A DNA stretch of 64,000 nucleotides from Poa pratensis (GCA_947311845.1 CAMZMU010000111.1:27868084-27932083); one strand, 5' to 3'; shown: positions 47,291 through 58,667, counted from the first letter of the stretch. Made by a program: numbers and translations. The notes: generated by a model from the letters alone, not told the origin.

Positions 47291-47880
47291 CTACCATACA
47301 AAACCACAAGATTTTCTGAGAGCCAATGGTCACGACTTGGAGAAGCACTGGGTTGCCGGTATCATACCGGAGTGGATATGTGCAGGTGTTTTGAGACATT
47401 TACCATTTGGGAAGGAGAACGTCACCTGGATCGCATATCATGGAGACAAGGACATCAGTTTCCTCTTGAAGCTGCTTGAGAGTGGGGGCAAGGGATTTCA
47501 GTTGCCGTTGTCACTTGTTTCATTCCACCATCGGTTCACTGAGAGATTTCCATTATATTTTGATGTCAAAGTTTTGGGCAGTTGCTCAGGGGAGGCTTTC
47601 AGGGGAAATTGACTGATCTAGCCGGTGAGGGTTTCCTGGAGATGAACAGAACAGGAGGAGACCATCATGCTGCTTCAGATGCTATCTTAACCCTCTAGTG
47701 CTTTGCTAAGATTGTTCAGGAACACTAGGTTGAGGCCATGGCAGCGAGAAGGTGTGTTCTATCTGGCATCGAAGAGTTGGCGCTTCCAATAACCTGCTAT
47801 CGATCTGTTACTGCAAAAGATGTCACAGTTGTCGAAGTGTATAGCACAAACTTCGAACAGAGGAAGCAATTTTGATTGCC
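47291..47880 (+). pseudogene. CAF1-like deadenylase relic, 3' part
   Basis: This continues the 5' part in phase: DFLRANGHDLEKHWVAGI, FGKENVTWIAYHGDKDISFL (Exo II-type D in GDKD), RFPLYFDVKVLG (the next conserved D). After a frameshift near 47600 it reads GKLTDLAGEGFLEMNRTGGD followed by HHAASDAILTL (Exo III H...D). A TAG follows where related proteins continue (CFAKIVQEH). All four DEDD acidic positions are still visible, but at least one frameshift, stops and the retrotransposon make it non-functional. Confidence 0.78.
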
Positions 47881-47989
47881 CAAACTATTGAAACAATTTC
47901 AGAACTATTGGAATTCAGGTGAGTACTTGGTCCATAGAGATGTTTAGCTGTGAACATTGTCGACCCAGATTACATGCTAAACCACACTT

Positions 47990-48495
47990 CTTATTTGCAA
48001 ATTGCACCTAACCTGAACATTATCGAGCCAGACTACAATACATTGAGTTCAGCTGTACGAGAAGTCAAAACTTTTGAGCTACTGATTGCCTTCATGAATA
48101 GCCTTCGGTAGATCATGGAAGATATTCCTTCAAGTCGAAGATGAAGACGAAAATAGGGTCCATGTTCTAAAGTTGGCGGCATTGCTCGCCTCCTCTGGAT
48201 CCACTCATTCCACGAGTTCAGTGTGGGTAACATATGGGGGGAGTCTGTATTAGCATGTCTGCTGCAAGCATTTATCGCTCCAGGTGTCCTGCCAGTTTCC
48301 TTCTCGAGGTATAAGGTAGCCCGGGCAAATCTGTTCCCTCATGTACTTGATGTTAAGGTATTGGCTGAGACGTGCACAGGGCTCAGTTCTTGTGGAGCTC
48401 TGGATGACACAGCTGTGAAGCTAGGTGTGCCTTTGGACGTTTGCAACGTTGTGACAATCCTCCGTTGCTTCTTGGCACTTATGGGAAAAGATTGA
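47990..48495 (+). pseudogene. Second CAF1-like relic
   Basis: A further divergent CAF1-type block. VREVKTFELLIAFMNSL (~48057-48107) resembles the domain start. The later frame 48223-48495 reads LACLLQAFIAPGVLPVSF, then ANLFPHVLDVKVLAE (conserved D) and CGALDDTAVKLGVPLDV to a stop. Frames shift between the parts. It could be a second domain of the first relic or a tandem paralogue. Confidence 0.55.
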
Positions 48496-48499
48496 CCAA

Positions 48500-49929
48500 T
48501 CCTGAGCGAGACAGTGTGTATGTACAGGACGTTGGAGGCGTCGTTCATCTCGCCCTTGCCTAGGTGTGAGAGCTGCTGCGGCATTGCTATGTTTCTACTA
48601 CTCCTTGCTGGTCATATAAAAAACATGTATAAAGTTCTGCCCTGCTCTGTAATTGTTAGCGTGCAGTTTTAGTTTTCAGTTCTCGTTTTGTTTACCCGCA
48701 GCCGAGGGCTCCGGTTTCAAACCTTTTATCTGAGATGCAGAGAAACCACCTGTCGCTCTAGTCAAACAAGAAAAGAACCTGGAAAAGCTTGGTTATGCTC
48801 CACCATAAAACCTGGCCACTGTAATCCCACATTGATTTCTTATGCTTATTGACGTCTGTATGCTACTTTCATTCTAATTTGGCCATGGTAAATGCCCAAT
48901 ACTCTTTGTCCCGAGTGACATGTTTCAGAATGTGCGCAGTGAGGACAGGGAGCTCAATACTATGCCTCCTTTTTCTTTTATCAATCTCAATACTCGAAAT
49001 AGGTAACTGGTGTCTGATACTAATTGATGACCATTGCTAGGAAGGTGCTGGACACTCAATTGTATCTGCTTTTGTCGAGATAGTGTTTGATAATTCAGAC
49101 AACCGTATTCCAGTAAGTTCTTTAGTTTATTCAGTGTTAGTTTATTTGATTAAAGTTATCTACTTGAGCCTCAAGCTGCATATTTCATTGTCAAAAGTAT
49201 CAATACCTATTCATGCACCTTTTTTCGACTGAAGAAAAATGGACACGAAATTTCAGAAACGGCTATGTTGAGAAAAAAGAGAGGAACGCAGGCAACTGGA
49301 CTCGCGATTGCGTATCTTATGGTTCATGCACCTGTAGAAATCGCCGCCCTAGGAATCTTGCAGCCGCCAGCGGAATCGCCGCCGCACGAGCTCCCGCCAT
49401 TGCTGGACACGAGGAAAACGGGAGAACGGGGGCTGGGAACGGTGGAGACGAGCGGGAGGAGTGGGAACGGTGGCGGCGAAGGAACGGGAGGGGTGGAAAC
49501 GGTGGCGCGAGCTCCAGCGGCCGCCGTTGGTGTCCTTGGCGTCGCCGGCGGGAAGTAGCTCGACTTGGGGATTTCAATTGGGGAAATGCAGAGTAGCTCG
49601 ATTCAGTGAGTGCTGGCCGACGGTGTGAGTGAGCCACATACACAGCCACGTAGTCTCCATCCCAAAACGAGCAGCCGACGCACGTCCCGCGATCCTCGCC
49701 GTGACGCCACGCCACGTGCCTTGCAATCTCAACTTCCACTACTATGTTATTTCCTTCCTTTTTCGATAGAAGAAAAGTACTACTAGTATATTAACGTAGA
49801 AAATGTAAAAAATGGACCGAGACGTACTTTCCACTATGGGGGCGTACGTATTGATCACACAGAATTACAGTCGGTCGTGACGGGGGCAAATCTTTTACTA
49901 GGAGGATTCTTATATTAAATAATCGTTGA
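48500..49929. other. Intergenic DNA with a GC-rich block
   Basis: AT-rich to ~49250, probably partly the 3' flank of the CAF1-like relic. A GC-rich block at 49330-49560 is open in several frames on both strands but resembles no protein, and may be the promoter/leader of a lost gene or a captured fragment. Confidence 0.4.
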
Positions 49930-49937
49930 GTTGAGTG

Positions 49938-50587
49938 TAGGCCTTGAATTTGAGCCGGGAGCCGGCTCGACTCGTTTAATCTCGATCAACTAATGAGTTA
50001 ACTCGATTGGACTCAGTTTAACAAATGAGTACATAATTGAATCTTGGCTTGGCTCACTGAAGTCGTGATTTTGCTCTCGGTAAGCTGTTAAAACACATTA
50101 TAATATATTTTTAATTATTTGGGCATGTATAATGCAATTACGACAAAAAGAATGATAATATGACATTATCAAGTACTTCTTCCGTTTTTAAATATAAATG
50201 TTTTAGCATTTGTCCACATTCATATGTATACAAATTTGACTAAAGTCGTTTTAGCATGTATGTTCACTCATTTTAGTATGCATCTAGAAAATATGTGAAA
50301 TATCTAAAATATTTTATATTTAAAAACAGAGTGAGTAATATATAATTGTTAAACTATAATAATCTGAAAATTTTGTTTCCAAAGACAATAATAAATGTAA
50401 CAATATTTTTTACAGAGTTAAATGAGCTAAACGAGTAGCTCGGAACTCGGCTCGTTTAACTCGAACTCGTTTACCGTCTAAAATGAAAATTTTGCTCGGC
50501 TCGTTAAACAAAAAGTTCGATCTGAGACGAATCGAGTTCTGAGCTACTCATATAACTCGCGAGTTTTGAGTTTTGTTTCCAGTCCTA
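49938..50587. mobile_element. Probable hAT-type non-autonomous element
   Basis: The ends TAGGCCTTGAA and TTCCAGTCCTA are inverted with a few mismatches. The flanks GTTGAGTG (49930-49937) and ATTGGGTG (50588-50595) look like a slightly decayed 8-bp target duplication. The inside is rich in ACTCG/CGAGT motifs near both ends (subterminal repeats, common in hAT). It carries a Stowaway MITE at 50176-50335. No transposase. Confidence 0.5.
50176..50335. mobile_element. Stowaway MITE nested in the hAT-like element
   Basis: The 160-bp element has ends CTTCTTCCGTTTTTAAATAT and ATATTTAAAAACAGAGTGAG. They are inverted copies with a few mismatches of the CTCCCTCCGT Stowaway type, flanked by TA on both sides. 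Its decay suggests an older insertion than 28873-28995. Confidence 0.8.
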
Positions 50588-50599
50588 ATTGGGTGACGG

Positions 50600-51610
50600 T
50601 TCATCCATAACCCGCGAGCTCTCATATACAGTACCTTTTTTTGGAACGTGCAGATCGGATTCAGTTATTGTTGTTTTTTAAACTTCTATTCGGTTATTGG
50701 CTATTCACTAGTGAACGCAGTCTTGCTTGTTTTCGGATCGGTCTCAATTTCTGTTTGGTGACGCGGGAATTTGCGTCCCTACTTGCGTCTCACGTGGAGT
50801 CAGATTAGTTGGCTTCTACTCCGAGAGCGATTTTTTGTTTTTAAAACATCTGTTCGACCCGAGAGTAGGGGTTTATTGAGTTTGGCTTCTGTTTGTGACA
50901 AAATAGCTTTGAACAGGTTATCGTTACAATTTTGTTTTTGGCTTGGCTGAAAAGAAAAATAAAAAGAAATGTGGTGGAAAACCATTTTGTCCCCTGTCCA
51001 GTTTGGAACCATTTTTTAATTGGTGAATGGACTCGTCTTAGGGTCGATGATTACGGCGAAAGTTGTCTTACTGAGCTGCTGCCGAGAATTATAGCAATAT
51101 ATTCAACGACTATCTCGAAATCATGGTCGACGTGGCGTACAATCCATCTAAGATTAAGTGAACATTTCACAACAACCGAACAATATTACTCCCGAGAATA
51201 TCACTTGCTACATGGTTTCTCAAGATGCTCGTAAATACAGTAGCGAGTTTGATGGCTATCATGCATATTAGGACGAGCCGCAACAACGCATGATCCAGCA
51301 CTTAGCTAGTCTAACAAAAAATAGCGATTGGGTCCGCCACCTCAAGTTCCACCCTGTGTATTGATAAAACGAAGTACTTACTACAATCCGTCATCCATGC
51401 AATCAACTTATTAACAAAAATCAAAGGGTTTTAGTTGTTGTGACGGCGACGATGATTTTTTAATGTTATATGTAATTGATATTGTAGATGATGTTAACCT
51501 TTTCTATATATTTGATTAGAATTTTACAAAATTTGAATATGACAAAAAAATAACTAGTACACAAGACCATTGCACAAGACAGGGTATATAGTGTATCACA
51601 TGAATGACAA
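50600..51610. other. Intergenic DNA, nothing recognised
   Basis: The open frames at 50800-51234 overlap on both strands and show no family motifs. No repeat structure was seen. Confidence 0.5.
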
Positions 51611-51615
51611 GATTT

Positions 51616-52630
51616 TCACAAACATAACTTTTTTTTTTGAAGGTTGGCCAAGAAAATTTGATGATAAGTTAAGGCTCGATCAAATGGATTGATGAATGCC
51701 TCGTCTATTGTTGCGTTAATAGTCATCCAGAAGGTAAGTAAATTATATAACCTATGTATGACAATTGAAGGGTCATCGGGGAACTTTTGATAAAAGAGAT
51801 CATTTCGACTTTTCAAATCGTCGAAAATCAATCCACCCCCTTCCTACGATGGACCAGATTACGCTGAGATCTTGTAAAAAAATCAATCCAACCACCTACA
51901 AGATCATCAACACTTTATTTTGGTCTAACAAGATCTAGAGCGCATATCACTGTTTCACAAACAAATTTTGCCGGGATGCATTGGAAAAGAGGACGACCAA
52001 CCGACTCCTTCTGACCACAGAAAAGGCATTCATCATTTTAGTTCGAGCCTCTTTTGATCAAGTTATCATTCGCAAGATTGCACAACATTAACCAAATGAA
52101 GATCTTGACCTTAAGAACAAGTATGTAGGGGGACACCCTATTTGACCTCAAATGCAGGTACAACCCTTTAATCTGAAATATGTCCAGACACCCTCAGAAT
52201 TCTCCAACGAACTCTATTTGGGTCATCATTTAGCTGAATGGGGGTAAACCAAAGCCTTTGATTGTTCTAGTTGATATGCAGTCGCCCCCCCCCCCCCCCC
52301 CCCCCCCCCACACACCACCACCACCACCACCACCACAATGGTCTTCTAGCTGTGAGGCATCCACAACCTTCCTCCTTAATTTTACTCGTTATAATCAACT
52401 TAGTAAAAGTGATGGAATAAAGTCCGGGAAACTGGGAAGCGAGAGGTAAATCATTTACCCAAGTATCCTCCAAAAAATAAAGTCTTATCTCCATTGGTCA
52501 AAACCATTTTCGCAAACAGCTGGAAGGTATGATTAACCCCATTAGGCTCTGCCAAAAGTGGGAACAGCTAGGCCCACCCATAACCTGGGAAAGAACTTAG
52601 GTTGGTCATAGACAAATCAACACAAACACA
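51616..52630 (-). mobile_element. LINE 3' fragment, decayed
   Basis: On the minus strand the order is that of a plant L1-type ORF2 C-terminus. It reads MEIRLYFLEDTWVNDLPLAS (52494-52430), then a zf-RVT block KIFIWLMLCNLANDNLIKRG with ECLFCGQKESVGR.LFQC, then NDLFYQKFPDD. Stops and frame changes are common. A C25/ACC microsatellite has expanded inside it at 52285. The 5' limit is not clear. Confidence 0.8.
52285..52337. repeat. Compound microsatellite C25-(AC)n-(ACC)n
   Basis: Twenty-five consecutive C (52285-52309) are followed by ACACACC and about eight ACC units. A long poly-C run is unusual and its exact length may reflect sequencing or assembly error. Confidence 0.9.
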
Positions 52631-52639
52631 TCAACGACT

Positions 52640-53389
52640 CCAAGCTATGAAAACAATATATGTCCTGTGTATAATGATGCATTAAGTTAAGAATATTGTA
52701 ATTTGAAGATTATTATTGATGTTTTCGCAAAAAAAAAAGATTATTATTGATGTATGAACACTGGTCGTACAAAAACTTGCGTGGTGCGTGTAAATTCATA
52801 CAACAACTTAAAAATTGGGGTGAGGTAGTACACAAACTTGTTATGCGTATTCACACAGGGCCAAAACACCCTAGGTGCAGACACGTGTCATATTTTATTT
52901 TTCAAAAAACTCCTCAAGTTGATACAAATAGGGTTTCAGGTATTGCTTTTCAGAGGAGGTTCGGCGCGAGACGGAGGCCAGCCGCAGCGGCGCGGGGACC
53001 AGCACGCGAGCTGAGCAGGGAGCGGAGCTACTTGGAGCAGCTCGTCGGAAAAGAAAGGAAGGCTTTGGCCGGACCAAATCCTACCGAGTGCCCTGTTTCC
53101 TCTGCTTTTCCCTGTCTCGCGCCGACGAGTGTTGAGCTAGCTGCGCGTGTAAAAGTGAGCCGAGAGTAACAGCTCGGGACCTTACAACGTCACCACCAGC
53201 GGCTGCGCCACCAGCGACAATGAGTACCGGCCAGAAGGGCGGGCTTCACCCCGACGGCAGACAACGAAGCCGTTGTGGCTGGTGCGTCGCAATCGGCGAC
53301 GGTCACGAGCTAGGTGCAGTAGAGTACGCCGCCGGCCTTGCCTGCCAATAGCGGCGGAGGTGCGGTGCCGGGAGGGAGGGGCGGTGGAC
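52640..53389. other. Spacer before the HARBI1/ALP1-like relic
   Basis: AT-rich to ~52940, then GC-rich. The 52940-53380 part may be the eroded N-terminal region of the relic gene, but I cannot match it to a domain. Confidence 0.4.
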
Positions 53390-54210
53390 GGCGGGTGTGG
53401 TGGGATCGCCTCAGCAACCCGGCGTGCCCCCGGTCGAGGAGTTCCGCCGGACCTTCCGCATGTCATGCATTCGCCAGGCTCGACGAGGAGCTCAGTGTTA
53501 GCCCAGCCTCTGCTGCTGTGTACTTTCCAGGCGACGGCGAAGTTCAGGCGACATGCGCACATACCGAAACAACCTTCCACGATGTGCAGCACACAACGCA
53601 CGCACACACACGGAAGCGATCCATTGCTAAAGGCCCTTGTCGCACACAAACCGCGCTGCGCGCCTCCGTCCCAACCTGTCTTTCAGTTTTGCGCCGCCCT
53701 CAGCACCGTCCTCCTGCCAATTGCCATCCGCTGGCTGCTCGACTCCCGCGCCGCCAGTTTCCGGCCATGTCTGGGATCCCCGGCGTCCTCAGTTCGGCTG
53801 TCCACCGACCACATCTCCATCTACCTGGAACTGTCGCCCCACCGAGCGGAACATCAAGTCATCCTACTCTGTCGCCGTGCAGGCTGTCGTGGACGCCAAC
53901 AGCGCGTTCACCGGCGTCTGCATTGGCCTCCCGGACTTGCTGCCGACACCGAAGTGCTCGAGGGCATGGCGCTTCGCGGCCGCTGCCTGGCCGGCATGCT
54001 CGGAGGTGGAGACGACCTGTGCCTGATGGTCAACAGCGCGCACGAACTGGATGCTCCGTGCCGTTCGTGCCGCAGCAGAACCTCGCGTGAGCGCAGAACG
54101 CCTGCTACGACCGCGTATCCACTGCACGACGCTGGCCGGCTGGCCGCTTCCATAAGCTCAAGCCACGAGCGCACATGCTCTAGCTTCGTAAGTAAGCGGC
54201 CGTAATCTGT
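53390..54210 (+). pseudogene. HARBI1/ALP1-like (domesticated Harbinger nuclease) relic
   Basis: Plus-strand peptides in alternating frames follow the order of ALP1-like proteins: WWDRLSNPACP then EEFRRTFRMS (~53398-53465), CAALSTVLLPIAIRWL, FPAMSGIPGVLSSAVH, TERNIKSSYSVAVQAVVDA, FTGVCIGLPG, VPQQNLA and AGRFHKLKPRAHM. Each change of frame implies an indel, so it cannot make a full protein. The GC-rich composition keeps long spurious frames open (for example 53273-54205), none of which is a real product by itself. This family derives from PIF/Harbinger transposases and includes host proteins tied to Polycomb; whether this locus came from a gene or a transposon is open. Confidence 0.72.
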
Positions 54211-54219
54211 AAAAAAGCT

Positions 54220-55030
54220 CACCTTAATTCCTAGACCCTAGTACGTGCCACCTACTAAGGTGAAACTCATACATACTACTATATATAACAGATGGTGGGA
54301 TCGCTGCCTTCTCATTCGTCCACGTCGTCCCCAAAGCGAGAGCCGTCCGATCGCGAATTCCGACGGCTACGATGCGCCCACGTCCTCCTCTCCAGCGCGC
54401 TGCACTGTAGCAGCGATTATCTACCAATGGGAAGTTGACACGTCCCCCGGTCACCGGCCGGTCGCCCCTGTTCCACCCGGTAACCCATGCGCACGAACTT
54501 TGGCACGCCTTTTTTGAAAAAAAACGCCCGCAAAGGACTCATTTGCGATTTGTAAAAAATGCAGGGTCTTCGGTGTAAAAAAGCCACGGCAATCCCCTCC
54601 CCCTCTTTTCTCTCGCGCGCGGCCGCGGCGTCGCCGCCGGCGCCGGCACGCATCGCCGGCGTTCTACGCCGCCCTGGCCAAATCGGAAGCGACGGCTAGC
54701 TCCGCCGCGGCCGCCTCTCCCTCCTTGACGGGCGCCGCATGCCGAGGCGCCGCGACCACGGGCGTCCGCCGCATTCGCGCGCCGCCGGCGGCCGCTCCGA
54801 CGACCATTTGCGGGCGGAGCCGCCACCTAGGGACAGCCCGCGACGAGGCGCGGCCGATGCGGTAGGTGGCGCGTCCCAGGACGCGCTGGCGCGCCGGCGG
54901 CGTCGTCGTCGCCGCCGCTGCGGGTCGGTCCGCCGATGACGTCACGCCGACCATCAGCTGGCCCGTGGGCCGCTCTGTGGGCTGGGCCGGCCGCGTTTTT
55001 TTTTCTTTCCCTTTTCTTTTTATTCCACAT
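54220..55030. other. GC-rich island, no gene assigned
   Basis: Very GC-rich at 54600-54990 (GCCGCCGCG-type), open in several frames on both strands, with no protein match. It could be the promoter and first exon of a lost gene, or sequence captured by the Helitron-like element that ends at 56951. Confidence 0.4.
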
Positions 55031-56230
55031 TTCTTTTTCTAATAACTTATATATGTATCTTTTTATTCTACTTTTCTTTACCTAATAAATTTTAAATGTT
55101 TCCAAACAGCTCAAATAATTTGTAAACTTGCACAATTTCAAAATCTAGACGTTCTCAAATTTCGATTTCACCCCCGAAAAACACTGTACGAATTTGCATA
55201 TTTTAAAATTTCAGCTCTCTTTCAAATATCGCTATTTCCCAGACTTTTTGAAAATCAAATAACTCATAGAAATCAAATAATTTATAAATGTAGCCCTTTT
55301 TCATATTTCGGTACATCCAAATTCGAGCACAATTTGAACATGGATATTTTCAAATTACAATTTTCTGCACCACGATATTTACGAATACAATTCCAAATTA
55401 AATTTTCCTCCACCACGATGTCTACAAATGCAACAAAAATATGAACATGACCACACCAATAAACGCTGTCTATTCACGTCGTATGATCGAAACTCAAATT
55501 TGAATGTAATTCAGATTTCAAATTTCCATGTGCCTTCCAAATTTGTGTATTTTTCCGTAGACGTCAAAAGGAATTCAAATGTGTTAAAACTATTCAAAAA
55601 AATGGATGACTTCCGAATTTGAACGATTTCTGAAATGCGGACAATCTTAAAACAGAAGCCTCATTTGCATTTCATTCATTCCCGAGTCTGCGCAATTTTT
55701 AAATGCGGACAATTTAAAGATTAAATTTAATGCGTGGACAAAATATGACAAACATGTCAACATGGACACAAAAAAAACACCTACCTACAACATATGATCA
55801 TATTCCACATTTGAATAATTCAAAATTTTAGCCCACGGGCGCGGCGGAGCCCGCGCTTATTCAAAATTTTGGGAAAAAAAACCCAAATTATCCATATAAT
55901 TTTGGAGAAAAAAAAAACTAAATAGTGTATGTCCAAAAAAAATGACAGATATGTCAACATGGTCACATAAAAATATATATGCACGACAAAAATTCAAAAT
56001 TTCAAATTGCCATGTGCCTTTCAAATGCGTTAAGCTATTAAAAAACTAATGACTTGCGAATTTGAGCGATTTCCAAAATGCGCACAATTTTGAAACGAAA
56101 GCCTCAATTGCATTTCATTAATTCCCGAATCTGCGCAATTTTTTAGGTGCGGACACTTTCAAAATTAAATTTAATGGACGTATAAAATATGACAGAAATG
56201 TAAACATGGACATAAAAAAAACACCTACCC

Positions 56231-56557
56231 ACAACATATGATCAAATTGCACGTTCGAAGAATTCGAAATTTCAGGCAATTTTCAAATCTGCGCACTTAA
56301 TAAACGAAATAAGAATTCAAACACAATACACGTGCCAACGTAACAACACAAAAAAACCGTTCTTAAAACAAATATGACAGAAATGTCAACATGGACATAA
56401 AAAAAACCACCTACCTACAACATATGATCAAATTGCACGTTCAAATAATTCGAAATTTCAGGCAATTTTCAAATCTACGCACTTAATAAACGCAAAAAAA
56501 ATTCAAACACAATACACGTGCCAACATAACGACACAAAAAAACCGTTCTTAAAACGT
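56231..56557. repeat. 186-bp direct tandem repeat
   Basis: ACAACATATGATCAAATTGC occurs at 56231 and again at 56417. The following ~130 bases (…TTTCAGGCAATTTTCAAATC…, …CACAATACACGTGCCAAC…) are nearly identical. A more divergent third copy of the head is near 55789. Confidence 0.85.
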
Positions 56558-56740
56558 AAAACCAACTACTTGTGTGAAAGAAAGCAAACACATTTGAGAA
56601 ATTCAAATTTGCTAACATTTACAAAAAAAAAAATACGAAGGAAAGAAAACCATACCGGAGCTTTCCAATCCAAAATCCACGCTTACAAATATTACAAATG
56701 GATCATGACCACAAAATCTAAGCATTTAATAAACGTGAAA

Positions 56741-56852
56741 ACAATTCAGAGATATGACTAGCTTCCCAATTTGACCATTTCAAATATTTGAACGAAACAA
56801 TTCAGAGATATGACTAGCTTCCCAATTTGACCATTTCAAATATTTGAACGAC
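56741..56852. repeat. 56-bp perfect tandem repeat
   Basis: ACAATTCAGAGATATGACTA begins at 56741 and again at 56797. The 54-56 bases between match through CAAATATTTGAACGA. Confidence 0.85.
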
Positions 56853-57249
56853 TTCTCAACCTACACAATTTTTGAATTTCACCAATTTTACAGTTGAACA
56901 ATTCGAAATTTTAGCCCACGGGCGCGGCGGAGTCCGCGCTTAGTCCCCTAGTTGTGGAGAAAATAAAGCCTATCCTTAAGGTGCACCTCTAACTTGCGGC
57001 CACGTATGCAAACCTTATACAATGTGCTTGAGTTCTTTTTTTTTTGCAATTGGAATAAACACAAATTTAAGGGGCAATTTGCAAAAAAAAACAGTCTGTC
57101 AATTATGCAAACTCACAATTGCTGTCACGAAGTGACCAAAACGCTCGCGCGTGGCAACTTGGTGACCTGCTTTTCACGTTTCACAAATTGTTGACCAAAA
57201 CGCACATTCGTGGCAAGTTGGTGTACTAAATCTGTGTTTTACTCTCTAT

Positions 57250-58105
57250 CTTTTTTTCTTAATAAAATTTTAGAAACATATTAATTTTCCATGATTAATT
57301 TTGTACTAAAAACATGCATAGTGCATCATAAAAATATAAGTTTCCTGCATGTAGAAATAGATGTTCATACATGTATGAACAAATGTTCATGGTGTAGAAA
57401 AATATAAGTTTCGTATATGTAAAAATAAATATTATAAAATAAATAAATTCTTTCTAGAATGGTCATTGTACATATTGGTGTTTTCGCCAGTTAGAATATA
57501 TACACATTTTCCCATGGCCTCAGGCTACTATGGTCAATGCAAAGAAGCCACAGTTTCACTGTTACTTCAACTAAACAGCTTTAAGCTCTCCTATAGTTCT
57601 CAGCTCACAACATTATTCCCAGTTCACAGCTCACATCAGTTTTCTTAAAATCCACAGCGAAACCACGCACCCCGCGCTGCGTCTGCTAAAGTGATAATTG
57701 TTTTTGTTTGAGCCAGCGATGGATTGATCATATGGTCCTAGATTTTGTTTTTTGAGAGGATATGGATAGTCATAGAATTATCCACTGTCTCGCTACATTC
57801 CTCGCCGCTGAGCTGGGCCTCACATTCACAATGGGCAGGCGGAATTGCGCTGCTAGACAGGGCCTCATGTTGCACTCGGTGAGGAGCTTCTTTTCATCGC
57901 TCCTAGGGAAGCGGAACGGGAATACTGTCTGGCACGGCCCATCTAGTCTTTTATCTTCTTTTTTAAACAAAATCTTTGAAAACATATTAATTTTCTGTGA
58001 TTAATTTTATACTAAAACATGCATAGTGTATCGTAAAAAAATACAGTTTCCTATATGTCGAAATAGATGTTCATACATGTATGAACAATGTTCATATGGG
58101 TCTAT
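57250..58105. repeat. Dispersed direct repeat with a 20-bp palindrome, two copies
   Basis: About 140 bases at ~57250-57395 recur at ~57958-58100 (ACATATTAATTTTC, GATTAATTTT, ACATGCATAGTG, AGTTTCCT, GAAATAGA). Each copy ends in the perfect palindrome TGTTCATACATGTATGAACA (57362-57381 and 58068-58087). The spacing of 706 bp might mean the ends of one larger element in direct orientation. There is no coding sequence between. Confidence 0.75.
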
Positions 58106-58399
58106 TTAAACTTTAAATACGTATCTAAAAAAATGTTCGTGAGCTAGAAAATATGTCTGCATGTGACAAAAAAACGTTCATATAAAAAGGAAAAATGTTT
58201 ATAGTACATAAACAAAAGTTCAAACAGAAAATAAAAATGTTCACAATACATAATTTTTTTCCTAAAAATACATGTATTTGCAAAAAGAAAATCAAGAAAG
58301 GGTAAAAACAAAGTTTCGCGAGAAGGCCACGAAACGCGAACTGCATCCTCACCAGACAGACAGGCAGACACCAGGGTTTGATTTTTTTATGTAAAATGC

Positions 58400-58600
58400 G
58401 TGATATGTTTTTTTTTGCGAAACATAGTACAAACGTAGACGCTCACATACACGTGCACAGACTCACGTACACCCTACCCCTATGAGCAACCCCGAGAGAC
58501 TGAGCTGGCGGGTTGAGTTTTGAGATTGAGGAAGTCACCTCAGCCTTCTACGCCTCACACCGAAGAATATTCTGCCTATATGAGAAACACCATTATCAAA
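58400..58600. other. Probable dispersed grass repeat
   Basis: The stretch with ACACCCTACCCCTATGAGCA, then CGAGAGACTGAGC and TTGAGATTGA.GAAGTCACC is one I recall from many wheat and barley intergenic regions. I cannot name its class or limits. Confidence 0.4.
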
Positions 58601-58667
58601 ATCTATGGTTTGGAAATTTTCAAAAAAAAAACGTGGGGTTTAAAATCTGGTGGACCGAGGATACAAC

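Larger units (their letters stand above)
55040..56951 (+). mobile_element. Helitron-like element, 3' end defined
   Basis: The right end reads GGGCGCGGCGGAGTCCGCGC, which folds into a GCGCGG/CCGCGC hairpin, and then TTAGTCCCCTAG followed by T. This is a Helitron 3' terminus (hairpin, CTRR, T target). The same GCCCACGGGCGCGGCGGAG block occurs ~1.05 kb upstream at 55832-55860 without the CTAG. The body is AT-rich and non-coding, with direct repeats at period 186 (56231/56417) and 56 (56741/56797). The start is a guess; I could not place the 5' TC end. Confidence 0.6.

Noticed and set aside
49317..49739. 140-codon minus-strand ORF
   Set aside because: GC-rich, with competing open frames on the other strand and no recognisable motif.
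53273..54205. 310-codon ORF as a gene
   Set aside because: The protein family match moves between frames, so this frame is open by composition and not a product.
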